Positions 54,446 through 64,000 of a stretch of DNA of 64,000 nucleotides are shown here, in pieces (the first letter of the stretch is position 1; each line of letters begins with the position of its first letter). The DNA is from Linum tenue (taxonomy: Eukaryota; Streptophyta; Magnoliopsida; Malpighiales; Linaceae). The translations under genes and the position numbers were made by a program. The stretch covers positions 26,515,608-26,579,607 of the forward strand of contig CAMGYJ010000010.1 in NCBI GenBank assembly GCA_946122785.1, given 5' to 3'. The notes under the pieces were generated by a model. The model was not told where the DNA came from. It made no database searches and worked only from the letters and a program-made list of their open reading frames with translations.

Positions 54446-54929
54446 GGATAATGACTATTTATTAGCCAAACCTATTGAATTACTAATAATTAGCCAAATG
54501 TTAACTTCAGTTAGAAATTTTGTTAGCAATATTGACTTGGCGACATGATACTTACTTGGAAAAGACACATGGAGGTCAACATTCCAAAAAAAATGTATTT
54601 TAACTAAGAAAAGAGTTACAAATTTATTAACAGGAACGTAAAAATGGATAATATTTTGATGTATTACAAAAATATTGGCCCATTATTAGTAATTCATTAT
54701 GTTTGGCTAATTAAAAAGAATGCGAGAAAAGTTTGGCTAATAATTAGTGTTTACTCAATTTTATTTTATTCATTGATGAGGTGGCAGCTGAGTTGGACAA
54801 TGAGGTGGAGCACCGTTAAGAAATAGTTAACGGTAACAGATTAATGGCTATTACTTTGATGTGTTATAAAACATTTGGATAATTCTTAGTATTTTAAAAG
54901 ATTTGGCTAATAAAAAAGAATAGTATTCC
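54446..54929. mobile_element. Short MULE-type element (484 bp)
   Basis: A 10-bp direct repeat, AATATTTTTA (54436-54445 and 54930-54939), flanks the element, consistent with a 9-bp TSD plus one chance match. The TIRs are about 60 bp: left ACTATTTATTAGCCAAACCT, right (reverse complement) TATTAGCCAAATCTTTTAAA, both reaching TTA.CCAAATGTT. The interior is AT-rich with no coding capacity. Confidence 0.75.
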
Positions 54930-54939
54930 AATATTTTTA

Positions 54940-55550
54940 TTAGCCTGTTATATATATCTTGCAATTCATTATGTATCCATGCCATGTGTTATTTAGGAAA
55001 AAGAAGACCTTTTTTTATGCCACCAAAAGGTGTGGTGGATACAGACCAGTCCCTATCTGAAGTACAAAATAAGATCTCTGATGATATGAACGTCAACGAA
55101 TTATAAATTATCTAACTATTTCACACTGCTTGATCTTAGAAAATTATCACTCTCCATTTTACATTTTCAGAAATTGATGCATATTGGTCAAAATTGAGGA
55201 GAATTGATGCATATATAAGGCCAACGCTTATATATGAAAAAATTGTCAACATTCCCACTGATAATCCTTGGTATTTCGCATGTTTGTTTTTTATTTATAT
55301 GGTTTTTGATTTATACGTTATCAAATTATGTGTTGACTGCCAGAATTGCTAATTTTGTTGATTCCTATACATGACTTCAAAATGAGACGAATAACTTACA
55401 AACTAAGAGAAATAGATTGTTGAGATCCATCAAACTTGCCAAAAATCGTTGTAATCGTCTTTGGGTGATGCAATTTGGAGACTTTCCAAGTTTATGGATA
55501 TTTTAAGCATTTTATTTTCCTTCATTTATTATAATGTTGGAATTTTCATA
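54940..55550. other. Sequence upstream of the Helitron coding remnant
   Basis: No distinct feature is seen. The Helitron's 5' end (TC after a host A) should lie here or further left, but I could not identify it. Confidence 0.4.
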
Positions 55551-55581
55551 TAATGTATTTCCAATATTGGAGTTTTAATTT

Positions 55582-56360
55582 TATTGAAGTTGTTGACGTG
55601 TTTGATTTTGGAACTCTACCATATAAATGTGAATATTGTGGGGAAATGATGTGGAAGGGAGAAAGTACCAAACCAATGAGGAATTCCAATGAACCAAAGT
55701 TTTCATTGTGTTGTAGACAAGGCAAAGTGAACCTCCCTTTTCGAAGGCAGCGTCCAGATGTTTTGAATATGCTATTACAAACAAACACTTCAACGAGGCG
55801 TCACTTTTTGGAATCTTTGCATTAACTTCTATCAGAGGTAAACTGGATGGATCTATAAATTATGAAAATTATTCGGTGTAGTTTCTCAATATATTGAAGA
55901 GTAGTAAGTTCCTAGACAATCCTATCAGATTGAAAGTTGGATGTCCTATCATTTTATTTGAGAAATATGGATCGAAGTATAGGTCTCTGCAATGACACAA
56001 GGATGATAATCAAGAGACTAGGCACATGCGTTATTGAAGTGGAGATTCTAACCGGTTCTCATATTGGTGATTGGGTCTTTCTACCTCAGATTAAATTGTC
56101 TTCTCATTATTAAAGTCGGGATTTCACATTGGTTAGGAGATAGTATCCTACTGCAGTTTGCTTAGCTATGACCATTAACAAAAGTCATGGACAAACTTTG
56201 AAACACGTCGGTCTCTGCTAGAAAAAGCAAGTATTCCTTCACGACTAGCTTTATGTTGCATTATCACGAGTTACAACACATAAAGAATGAAGATATTAAG
56301 TTGTGATTCAGAAGGTGAAGAATCGAAGACCATGCAAAATATTGTGTTCGTGGAAAAATT
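55582..56360 (+). pseudogene. Helitron Rep/helicase remnant, internally deleted
   Basis: The start of the protein is seen as LPYKCEYCGEMMW, then EPKFSLCCRQGKVNLPF and RRHFLESLH, the cysteine-bearing region ahead of the Rep domain. The sequence then jumps to the end of the helicase: LCNDTRMIIKRLG, EVEILTGSHIGDWVFLP, AMTINKSHGQTLKHVGL (motif V/VI region) and LYVALSRV, then MKILSCDSEGEE. The Rep catalytic region and most of the helicase are missing between about 55830 and 55960, and several stops are present. No active protein remains. Confidence 0.8.
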
Positions 56361-58030
56361 TGAATAATATTTCACAACTTCTGTACAAATAACTTTCCGG
56401 AAGACAAATAGTATGTATGGTGTTAGAATTCATTTACTTTTGGAAGGACTCAAATTTGTTTTTATTTGTCAAGAATCAGTTTGTCCAAATACCTCGAGTT
56501 GTTGGGGATGTTCAATTATGGATCATAAATCATTTACTAACACATCCTCTCAAAGACCCTCATATAAATCATACCCAAGTAGAATATAATAGTAATATCC
56601 GTACGCTACCCAAGTCTATCCCAACAAATTAGAAAATTTTCATTTTCTGAAAATACAAAGAAATTTTTCTAACAATTAATAACGAAAATTTTCATGTAGG
56701 TATAGTATAACAAGGACTATAAGGAAATTATCCTCCATCACTCAACTCATTTTCTTTTTCATCATTCACTATCATAGTATGGAAGATCTTTTTGATCTTA
56801 AGTGACACAATTATCAAGATTGGACAGGATGAGGAAGAGTAAAACACCGATCTTTCTGATTTGATCGAGGTAAATTGTATATGAATCAAAATGGTGATCA
56901 ATGTTAACTACAAATTTGTGTTATTCTTTATTGGGTTTGGATTTTTATACCATCACAGGTCATACTTAGTTATATTATTTAATCTAATAGATAACTTACA
57001 ATGCCCGGATGAAGGGAGCTGATGTTTTAATTAACAAAATTGGTTTGGATAAATTATATTCAAATAAATCAAACTCCAGTTCAAAGTTGAAAAACACTCT
57101 TTTATTTCTTTCACGGCCTGTATGTAAATATAGTGGATTTATTATTTCTAATATTGGAATTCCAGGGAACTTTGCTTTCTTTCAACTAACTTGCAATTAA
57201 TTATACTTAATTACAAATTTATCTACAACATATGTTGACCACTTATGCTTTGATAAATTCACCATATATGTTGTACTTTTCAATGTCAATGATCTAAATT
57301 CATAATGCTGATTCAGGAGAACAAGAATGACACTACTAGCGGTGGAGGTAATGGATCCGTTGCTAGAGATGATGATATTGACATGAAAAAAAGACATTGT
57401 TCATGAGGAAGGTATAAAGACTGACGATGGAGAGAACTAACAAAATCTAAATAATATTTGTAAATTGGACGAAGTAAATTTTATTCCAATGTAAAAGATG
57501 ATTTCTATTTGTAAATATATTTTACCATAAATTTTTGTGCTCAATGAAAGGGAGGGAACAAGGAAGAGATAACTGAAATGCAAGAGAAGAAAGAAAAATC
57601 AATTGATATTAAAGATAAATGTGTCAATAATAGAGATGAAGACATTCTTATGGTCACAATGAGACTACTGTTCATGCCAGAGCAAATGCAAACAAGTTAA
57701 AAGGAAACGTGAAGTAATCTCTTACGATGAGGAGTAATCAGAAGGGTCATTTTAATGGGTCTTTAGGAGTCATTACCTTGCATGGGTTTTTCTTTCATTT
57801 TTTGTAAAATGATTTTAGTTGATTAGTCATTAAAATGTCTGAAGACAATATGATAGTCCTTTTGAATTGTTCAATGATTTTGATCTCTTATTCTCCCAAT
57901 CAATTCGAATGTTTAGTGTATTGGAAGAAATTAAATTATCTTATACTAATGCGTATCTCGAATACGAATTTCTATTTTTATTAACGTGATTAATAATCGA
58001 ATCCGGCCAACTGGCCGGGCCCGTGACTAG
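55582..58030 (+). mobile_element. Helitron remnant with defined 3' terminus
   Basis: Decayed Helitron protein segments (55582-56360) are followed by about 1.7 kb of AT-rich sequence and a typical Helitron 3' end. That end is a perfect 7-bp stem, CCGGCCA-AC-TGGCCGG (58003-58018), then 8 bases and CTAG (58027-58030), followed by a host T. This matches the rule of a short hairpin 10-12 bases before a CTRR end. Plant Helitrons often carry RPA-like genes downstream; short Lys/Arg-rich pieces such as KRKREVISYDEE (about 57700) could be scraps of one. The left end is given as the first coding match, because the true 5' end was not found. Confidence 0.7.
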
Positions 58031-58344
58031 TATACAATTACATTACTTGTTTCCTCCATTAGACCATGCTGATAATGAAGTCATAAATGACCGACTTCTC
58101 TAATTGCTTTCTGGAAAGGGAAATGGACGACCATAGGATTCTTAAAGATTAATCCCCCCTAATCTCTTGTAATGCCTCCATCTTGTTCACATTTGTCTTT
58201 GTTTCTCTTGCTAGTTGCAACTTCGATAAACTTCCTCATTTCTCCATGTGAATAAGAGTGAATGATAGATTTTCGATGTAGTTTTAGTATATACACCTGG
58301 TAGCCTAATGAGGTGCTATATTTGTAGGCACATTTACACAACCC

Positions 58345-58409
58345 TTAACATGTTGAACTATTATGATCTACAAGAATTGATCAATTTTTACCTTTAAAAA
58401 GGTATTAGC
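58345..58409. repeat. 65-bp direct repeat, copy 1
   Basis: Starting TTAACATGTTGAACTATTAT, it recurs at 58585-58649 with one base difference. The copies are 240 bp apart in the same orientation. No terminal repeats or TSD indicate a transposon. Confidence 0.85.
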
Positions 58410-59264
58410 CTACAACATGTTCGAGTGGAATGACATTTTCTATCACACATTTTATTATTTTATCATTTCTACCTTGTTTCTTTTCACCTTTTCTTTCATT
58501 TTTTCCACTTCAAGGGGAAAAGATGGGTGTTTTGTCTCTCAATTTTTCCACCTTCAAGGGGAAAAATAGTATTTGGACATGAAATTAACATGTTGAACTA
58601 TTATGATCTACAAGAATTAATCAATTTTTACCTTTAAAAAGGTATTAGCGAAAAACTTGACTTTTTCATCTATGTCATTTGTTTGCCAAATTTTTGAATA
58701 CTCTAAGCGGAAAAATTGTATATTGGTACACGTCTGAAGTCATGTTTGTCACTCACATATTTCATCGACTGTTAAAGATAACGTTGACTAGATCTTACTC
58801 ATATTTTGTTTGACTTTTTTAATGACAAGCATCAATCTATTAGCCACCTATATGTCACACATAGAATCTAATAACACATGGGAAACAATTTGCCACATAA
58901 ATAAATCTAAAAATTAGAGAAGCCAAATGTCTCTCTCATGATCTTAACAGTGTATCTGGCTTCTCCCCCTTATTCACCACCTCTTCCTCTTTTTGTATAG
59001 TCTAAAACTTAGCCCCCCCTCCCCCCACCCATTGTTGCACAACCACCGCTACCTCTCATGCTACAACCACAACCATTGCGACTTCCCTCAAATTTTCCTT
59101 CGCTTGTCTAGCCGCCTACCTAAAAAGACACATGCAAAGTGTTCCAGGTGACTTGCCTTCTGATCTTGGATCTCTTTCGTAGCTACAACAGTCTTTTGGA
59201 CCTCTTTGAATCAATAGATCCAACACTAAGTCCTTTTTCCACACTTTTTAATTTGGAGGCATTT
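58410..59264. other. Intergenic sequence with a local duplication
   Basis: Between and beyond the 65-bp repeats lies a shorter doubled phrase, CCACTTCAAGGGGAAAA / CCACCTTCAAGGGGAAAAA (about 58506 and 58548). No gene is supported. A short C-rich run (CCCCCCCTCCCCCC) lies at about 59013. Confidence 0.5.
58585..58649. repeat. 65-bp direct repeat, copy 2
   Basis: This is the second copy of the 58345-58409 repeat, with a single G-to-A difference (GAATTGA to GAATTAA). Confidence 0.85.
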
Positions 59265-59310
59265 TAGTATGCTATATAGTACCCATGCTTTAATATACTT
59301 AGAGCCATTA
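59265..59310. repeat. Lone MITE end related to the one at 17994
   Basis: GTATGCTATATAGTACCCATGCTTT resembles in form the ATGCTATATAGTATTGGTGC terminus of the 17994-18275 MITE. No inverted partner was found nearby, so it is probably a truncated or decayed copy. Confidence 0.35.
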
Positions 59311-59476
59311 GATCTTGTTATAAAATATCAGCCATTGGATTGAAATTATTTAATTATTATTATTTTCACTTGTGGACTGGTAACCTGTTGCACCGGTTCA
59401 TTACACAATCATTTTAAAAAAAATTGAAATCCAGGCGAACAGAAACCCTTCACTGCATCAAAAAAAAAAGGCGATC

Positions 59477-59832
59477 GAGCTTCTCTTCCGCGGTGGAATT
59501 TCAGAGCTTCTCTTCCGAGGTGGAATTTCAGAGCGTCTCTTCCGCGGCGACGGCGAACCTGCATTTGAAATAGTGCGACGGCGACGGCGAACCTGCATCT
59601 AGGGCGACAGCGACGTTGTGAGAAGAAAGAAATTGGGGGAACCCTTTCGCGATTGTGAACTGTGCTCTTCCGCGGTGGGTCTCTTCGTCGATATTGAAGG
59701 GCTTGAGCATCGGCGACGGAAACGGTGAGATTGTGCGGTGGGTCTGATCGTTTTTCAACTTTCCTCTCCTGGGATTGTGTTTTGCGGTGGGTCTGATCGT
59801 TTTTCAACTTTCCTCTCCTGGGATTGTGTTTC
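59477..59832. repeat. Short tandem repeats upstream of the Ulp1-like gene
   Basis: A 27-bp unit starting GAGCTTCTCTTCCGCGGTGG occurs at 59477-59503 and 59504-59530, with a partial third. CGACGGCGAACCTGCAT occurs twice (about 59560 and 59582). A 49-bp unit starting GCGGTGGGTCTGATCG occurs at 59735-59783 and 59784-59832, with a partial third. The zone is GC-rich. Minus-strand frames run through it, but the repeats, not selection, may keep them open. Confidence 0.75.
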
Positions 59833-61260
59833 GCGGTGGGTCTGTTCGTAGATAGTAAAGGGGGTGAGCAGTGGCGACGACAAAGAGGACTTGAATTCTG
59901 AAGGTGGCAGAGACTCTTTTACTGGAGGAAGACTCCGAAGGAATCAAAGACTCGAAAAGCCCAATCGACAACGACGAGTCAACTAGCGCCGGGTAGGAGA
60001 ACTCCTGCAATAGCGAGAATTGGGTGATAAAGCATTCGATTTCCGATTTGAAACGACGACTCAGTCATTCATTCGATGTAAGTGGCTGAAATTCTTATCT
60101 CCCTTTGATAAACATTCAATTTCTAGCTTCTAGCTTCTAGAGCATTTGTTGGAGCAGCTTCGAGTACAATAATGGTGTCTTTGAATGTCTGACTTATTTC
60201 TCTGGAAATGTCAAGTTGTCTACTAAGGATCGGTTGCCAAATCATAGGATTGAAATTCCATGCTCGTTTTACCAAATTGAACTATGGAAGTAGAAGAGAG
60301 AATTTCTCAATTCTGTGTAACCATTTGGGATTGAAATTGAAGCTTCTCCACTGCTTTCTTCATGTGCATTCTCAATTGGATATGGTGATATAAGATGCAA
60401 TATTCCTTTCCCTCTCTCGGTTTTATCAGTTGTGTGAAGTGGGAATTCTGATGTGCTCCATCTTTTCCAGTGTCTTCTTCTGTGATTTGGTTTGTCTATC
60501 TCTTTAGCTTTAACGTCTTGTGCAATGAGTATTGAAGCTCTCTCAAGTGTAGTTCTTGGTTGTGCTGTATTTTGTCACGGCCGAGTTTGATTGAGATGGG
60601 GGCATCTTTAGTCATTCCGTGATTGATGAAGCTTCAGAAAGTCTGCACTTTTTTGTGCAAATAGTTGTGGCCATCCACCATATAACTTCATTCCTCACAC
60701 AGATCGTTGATGTGACCTAGGAGGTATTTGTGAATGGAGGATTCAGTGTCAACTAGGAAGCTGTCTTGGTTTATATAATCCCATAAACTGTGCTGGGGTT
60801 GTTCATTTCGTTGTTGCCTTTGCTTTCAAACTGAAGAGAATAACTGTGCTGGGGTTGTTCTGCTTGCTTCTTTAGTTCTTTGGTCTTGATTGGGTTTTAT
60901 GGATGTAAGGAATGGGTTTTTGATTGGAGAGACTTGATTTGTGTTTTATGGAGGCAAATCGAATAGGAAAGTTCATACTCAGTTTGATTATTTTCAGTTT
61001 GTAGTGTCGTTACCGTTGCTTGTTGATTACATTTTGGACTGTTAATTGAAGGGTCTTGCTTGGCTGCATGAAAGGTGCAATTGAGTGTGTTAGTCAAGAA
61101 CTATTTCATGAAATCAGGGTGACTTCAGTTTTAGCCAGTTTGGATGGAAATAGAGCGAGTGTTTATGGTGGTGTCATGGGTTATGGAAAGCTTAGTGGCT
61201 ATGCTCGTGGTCATGTTATTTAGCTCTCAAAAGTTGTAAGTTGTGTGTGGTTTCTGGAAA
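59833..61260 (+). other. Probable leader or 5' intron region of the Ulp1-like gene
   Basis: No coding similarity is seen in about 1.4 kb. Because a T-rich tract and TTTTGCAG (to 61947) sit just before the start codon at 61968, a long 5'-UTR intron is likely. Its donor site is not identified. The phrase ACTGTGCTGGGGTTGTTC is duplicated at about 60786 and 60844. Confidence 0.4.
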
Positions 61261-61261
61261 T

Positions 61262-61760
61262 ATCACGGCTGTGAGAGAGACCGTGGATGTAATTCTGGAA
61301 ATATCACGGCTATGAGATAGGCCGTGAGATAGACCGTGTATGTAAAAACACACTTCTCAGTTTCCCAGAGGTTTTCACGGGTTGCCTTCGACAGTGTCAC
61401 GGCCGTGAGATGAGCCGTGTTTTTGGATATGGATGATGGGCATCTCACGGCCCCATTGTTAATTCTCACGGGCCCCTTTGTAAATTCTCACGGGCCCCTT
61501 TGTAAATTATCACGGTCCCCTTTGTAAATTATCACGGGCCCCTTTGTAAATTCTCACGGCCCCTTTGTAAATTCTCACGGGCCCCTTTGTAAATTCTCAC
61601 GGCCCCTCAGTAAATTATCACGGGCCCCTTTGTAAATTCTCACGGCCCCTTTGTAAATTCTCACGGCCGTGAGAATAAGCCGTGTGATTGTCTGGAGATT
61701 GTCTGGAGATATGCAAACTTCTCTTTGCTTCTCACGGGTCATGTCACGGCCGTGAGATTT
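61262..61760. repeat. Cluster of CACGGCCGTG palindromes
   Basis: At least five imperfect palindromes built on TCACGGC.GTGAGA, mostly with a following GCCGTG, lie in 500 bp: near 61262, 61305, 61397, 61659 and 61744. Between them is the tandem array at 61444. The arrangement recalls the AAACCGC/GCGGTTT clusters at the ends of the 17349 MULE. Confidence 0.7.
61444..61674. repeat. Tandem array, ten 21-22 bp units
   Basis: The unit CACGGGCCCCTTTGTAAATT plus CT or AT repeats ten times with small changes: CACGGCCCC in some units, one CACGGTCCCC, one CTCAG in place of TTTG. The last unit runs into the palindrome CTCACGGCCGTGAG. The units contain the half-site CACGG and GGGCCC. No reading frame is conserved. 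Confidence 0.9.
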
Positions 61761-61967
61761 TGCATTTTGGGTGAAAATTAATGAAAGCTGGGTGTTTTCA
61801 TGGTTAATTAGTGTACTCAGGTGTTGATGTAGGGGATTTTCAGTTCTTCTGGTAGTTAGAACTTGTATTTTGTTTGTACTCTTCGGCATGCTTATAATTC
61901 GTGTTTCAAGGCATGCTTATAATTTTTCTGTTGTTTTAATTTTGCAGTTTGCTAAAATTGTTCTATA

Positions 61968-64000
61968 ATGAAGACGAAGAGGCATCAAATTTTCAGCACG
62001 CGATGTTCTCCTAGGAAAGTGTTCTCAGTAGTCTCAAATTTAGAGGCTTGTCAATCAGATGCCATTAGGAGATGTGGCTTTGGTCGTATTCTTGAAGTCA
62101 AAGCAAGAAAGCTACAACGTGAGTTGTTGGAGAAACTTGTGAAGAGCTTTAATCTGGAAGAAAGCACAATTAAGGCGTATGGGTTGGAAGTGCATATTTC
62201 GGCCAAAGATTTCGCGCGAATTATGGGTGTGCCTGAGGGAGGTACTGATATCATCTTGAATGGTGAAGAAGTGGAGGGAAGATCAGAGGAACTGGAACCA
62301 TTTAGAGTGTTTTCGACACGTGATTGTGGCCGACAGGCGATTTCCACAAGCTTAATGCAGAAGGAGTTGTCGAAGATGAAAGATAGCGACGATCTATTTC
62401 TTCAAATGTTTATTTTGTACGTAATGGGGGTGCTATTAGTACCAACTAGAAGAGAGGACATTTCCTTGTCTTCGGTATACGCTGTCACCGATGTTGCAGA
62501 CATTCCGAAGAAGAATTGGGCATCCTTTTGCTTCAATGAATTGGTCAAATGCATCTGCGACCATAATGCTTCTAAAAGAGAGTATATACCGGGTTGCTTG
62601 CTGTTTTTGGAGGTAAATAATTGTTAATCCCGACTTTCTACATATTTGTAATGATTAATCATCATGTTGATTATAGTATTTTTTTTTGTAGTTAATATTC
62701 TTGGAGCATGCAAATGGTATTTTCCAAACCGTTGATGGGAGTTTGGATTTGATGAGTTGGGGGAGCGGAGACGTGGAGTTATTGTTAACAAAAGTGGTAA
62801 GATTGATAGTATATTTGATTCTTTTGACAAGTTGGAGCATGCTAATGGTACATTTGGTTCCCTTTTTAATTAATTTATAGGTTTCCAGCAGTTCGGGGAA
62901 AAGATCAGCTGAGGATGCCGGTTTGAAATCACCTCCAAGGAAACGGGGAGAAGTAGATGGGAAACGGCACAAACCCGACGGGGATGAGCTACTTCTCTAT
63001 GAGCGTATTGATGCTCGGTTTAGTACCATGGAGGGTAGAATTGACAACTTTGGTCAAGAATTTAGAGTGGCAATGGGTGATGCTGCTTCTAGAGATAATG
63101 AGCTAATGAGCCGGGTTGTGAAAATGGAGAACGAATTTCGGGCTTTTAGAGACGAAATCGGTACTGCAGTGAAGTCCCTTATAGAGGCAGTGAAAGCAAC
63201 TGTAGGTGATCCGTTGTCAAGGGAGCAGCCTAGGGAACCCATTTCTCCTACAGCTGAGTTGAAAAAGAACGATCAGAAGGGTGAGGTTGAAAAACCTAGG
63301 GAACCCATTTCTCCTACCTTGGAATTTGTCAAGACTGCCAAAGTTGAGAATTCGGGAGAAGCTGAGGGGGAAATTGGAGATGAGAGATGTTCTGAATCTC
63401 CTTCTGTGAAAGTTGTGAAAAAGTCTCCTTGCAAGCAGCCTAAAGCGTCGCAAGTTGAGAAATTCATATTGTTGAGTGATGAAAGTGTTGCTGCTAATGA
63501 TGGTTGTTCCAAGGCTGTGAAGGTATTTCACTTGATTAATTTTTCTAATTATTGGTTCTTATGGTGTGGTTACTAATGAACTGGTTTTGTTTTTTTATGT
63601 TTTTGAACAAGAAAGGGGCGAAAGGGAGGTGCACTACGTAGTGTGTCTAAATTGAAGCCTAGTTTGTATGTGCTCTCTCCATTCGAACGGGCAAATCCCA
63701 GAGCTAAGAAAGCACAACCTTTGTACCGTGCTCCTCCCTTTGTTGTTGAGACACCATTGTCTCTGGAGGCAGTAAAGATGCTTCAATTTGCTTTTAGTAG
63801 TGAGCTTCCCGAAAGGTACCTCCCGAAATCATTACAAGTAAAATTGGATCATATTTGTAGGATGTTTTTGGTATTTGCTTATTCTAATGTTGTGTTGTTT
63901 GAACTTGGTATTGTATAACAGTGACACATTGGTTAGTGTTGGTGGCGGGGTTCTTTCCTTGTCACGTGAAGATTTTGTCGAGCTTTTGCCAAGGACCAAA
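61968..64000 (+). CDS. Ulp1-type transposon-like protein, N-terminal part (runs off the window)
   Basis: Exons: 61968-62612, 62692-62796, 62881-63522, about 63612-63863, and from 63922 to beyond the edge. Exon 1 encodes FSTRCSPRKVFSVVSNLEAC, CGFGRILEVKARKLQRELLE and DFARIMGVPEGGTDI. This is a pattern I associate with the region preceding the Ulp1 (C48) cysteine protease in plant transposon proteins. Exon 2 continues LIFLEHANGIFQTVDGSLDL. Exon 3 has a basic patch (PPRKRGEVDGKRHK), a probable coiled coil (about 80 residues after it) and REPISPT twice. Exon 4 reads SLYVLSPFERANPRAKKAQP and exon 5 DTLVSVGGGVLSLSREDFVE. The exon 3 to exon 4 junction is out of phase by one base as drawn, so either the splice site differs or there is a frameshift. 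The protease domain itself, if present, lies to the right. Whether it is a host gene or transposon gene cannot be settled here. Confidence 0.6.

Noticed and set aside
59409..60010. Minus-strand coding frames of 132 and 68 codons
   Set aside because: They run through short GC-rich tandem repeats whose unit lengths happen to keep frames open. No protein family fits, and the region is the likely leader of the plus-strand gene.
61444..61674. CRISPR-like regular array
   Set aside because: The units abut without unique spacers and the DNA is plant nuclear, so it is a simple tandem repeat.

Overview
The window is nuclear DNA from a flowering plant, most likely a eudicot. It is AT-rich, has GT-AG introns, and is dominated by plant-type transposable elements: L1-type LINEs, one Ty1/copia element primed by initiator Met-tRNA, Mutator-like (MULE) and hAT elements, and a Helitron remnant. 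I cannot name the species. All coordinates and target-site duplications (TSDs) were read by eye from the sequence.

Only two ordinary host genes are well supported. One is an intronless MAPKKK-type kinase of the MAPKKK17/18-like group (39369..40721, +), with a TATA box and an ACGTGGC element upstream. The other is a nine-exon gene for a 300-residue protein with two stress-response A/B barrel (Dabb) domains and a probable organelle-targeting N-terminus (51166..53250, +). A third multi-exon gene enters at 61968 and runs off the right edge. It resembles the non-catalytic part of Ulp1-type transposon proteins, and its upstream region is full of tandem and palindromic repeats.

Layout: 1-0.6 kb, 3' end of a LINE. 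2.0-3.2 kb, a degenerate minisatellite split by a hAT element. 6.9-12.5 kb, a decayed LINE on the minus strand with a hAT element in its ORF1. 15.5-16.0 kb, a short MULE. 17.3-27.4 kb, three MULEs in a row. The first carries a MULE transposase gene and an oppositely oriented plant-mobile-domain (PMD) gene converging on each other. The other two hold what look like captured pieces of host membrane-protein genes (DUF579-like and DUF716-like). 27.6-28.7 kb, foldback elements. 30.0-35.1 kb, a young and apparently intact copia element. 41.3-42.7 kb, two hAT elements. 42.8-45.1 kb, a rearranged LINE whose two halves point at each other. 45.6-46.2 kb, a foldback-type MITE. 47.2-48.2 kb, a hAT element inside a hAT element. 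48.7-49.4 kb, a second copy of the hAT element seen at 10.7 kb. 54.4-54.9 kb, a short MULE. 55.6-58.0 kb, a Helitron remnant with a recognisable 3' end.

Many insertion boundaries can be fixed from TSDs: 8 bp for seven hAT-like elements and 9 bp (or 9-10 bp) for five MULEs, several of them perfect. This gives a relative insertion history. The most notable structure is the 5.8 kb MULE at 17349..23162. It has TIRs over 75 bp, dense AAACCGC/GCGGTTT palindromes at both ends, a TATA box facing inward at each end, and convergent transposase and PMD genes, a layout like that of maize MuDR. I found no CRISPR array, rRNA gene or convincing tRNA gene.
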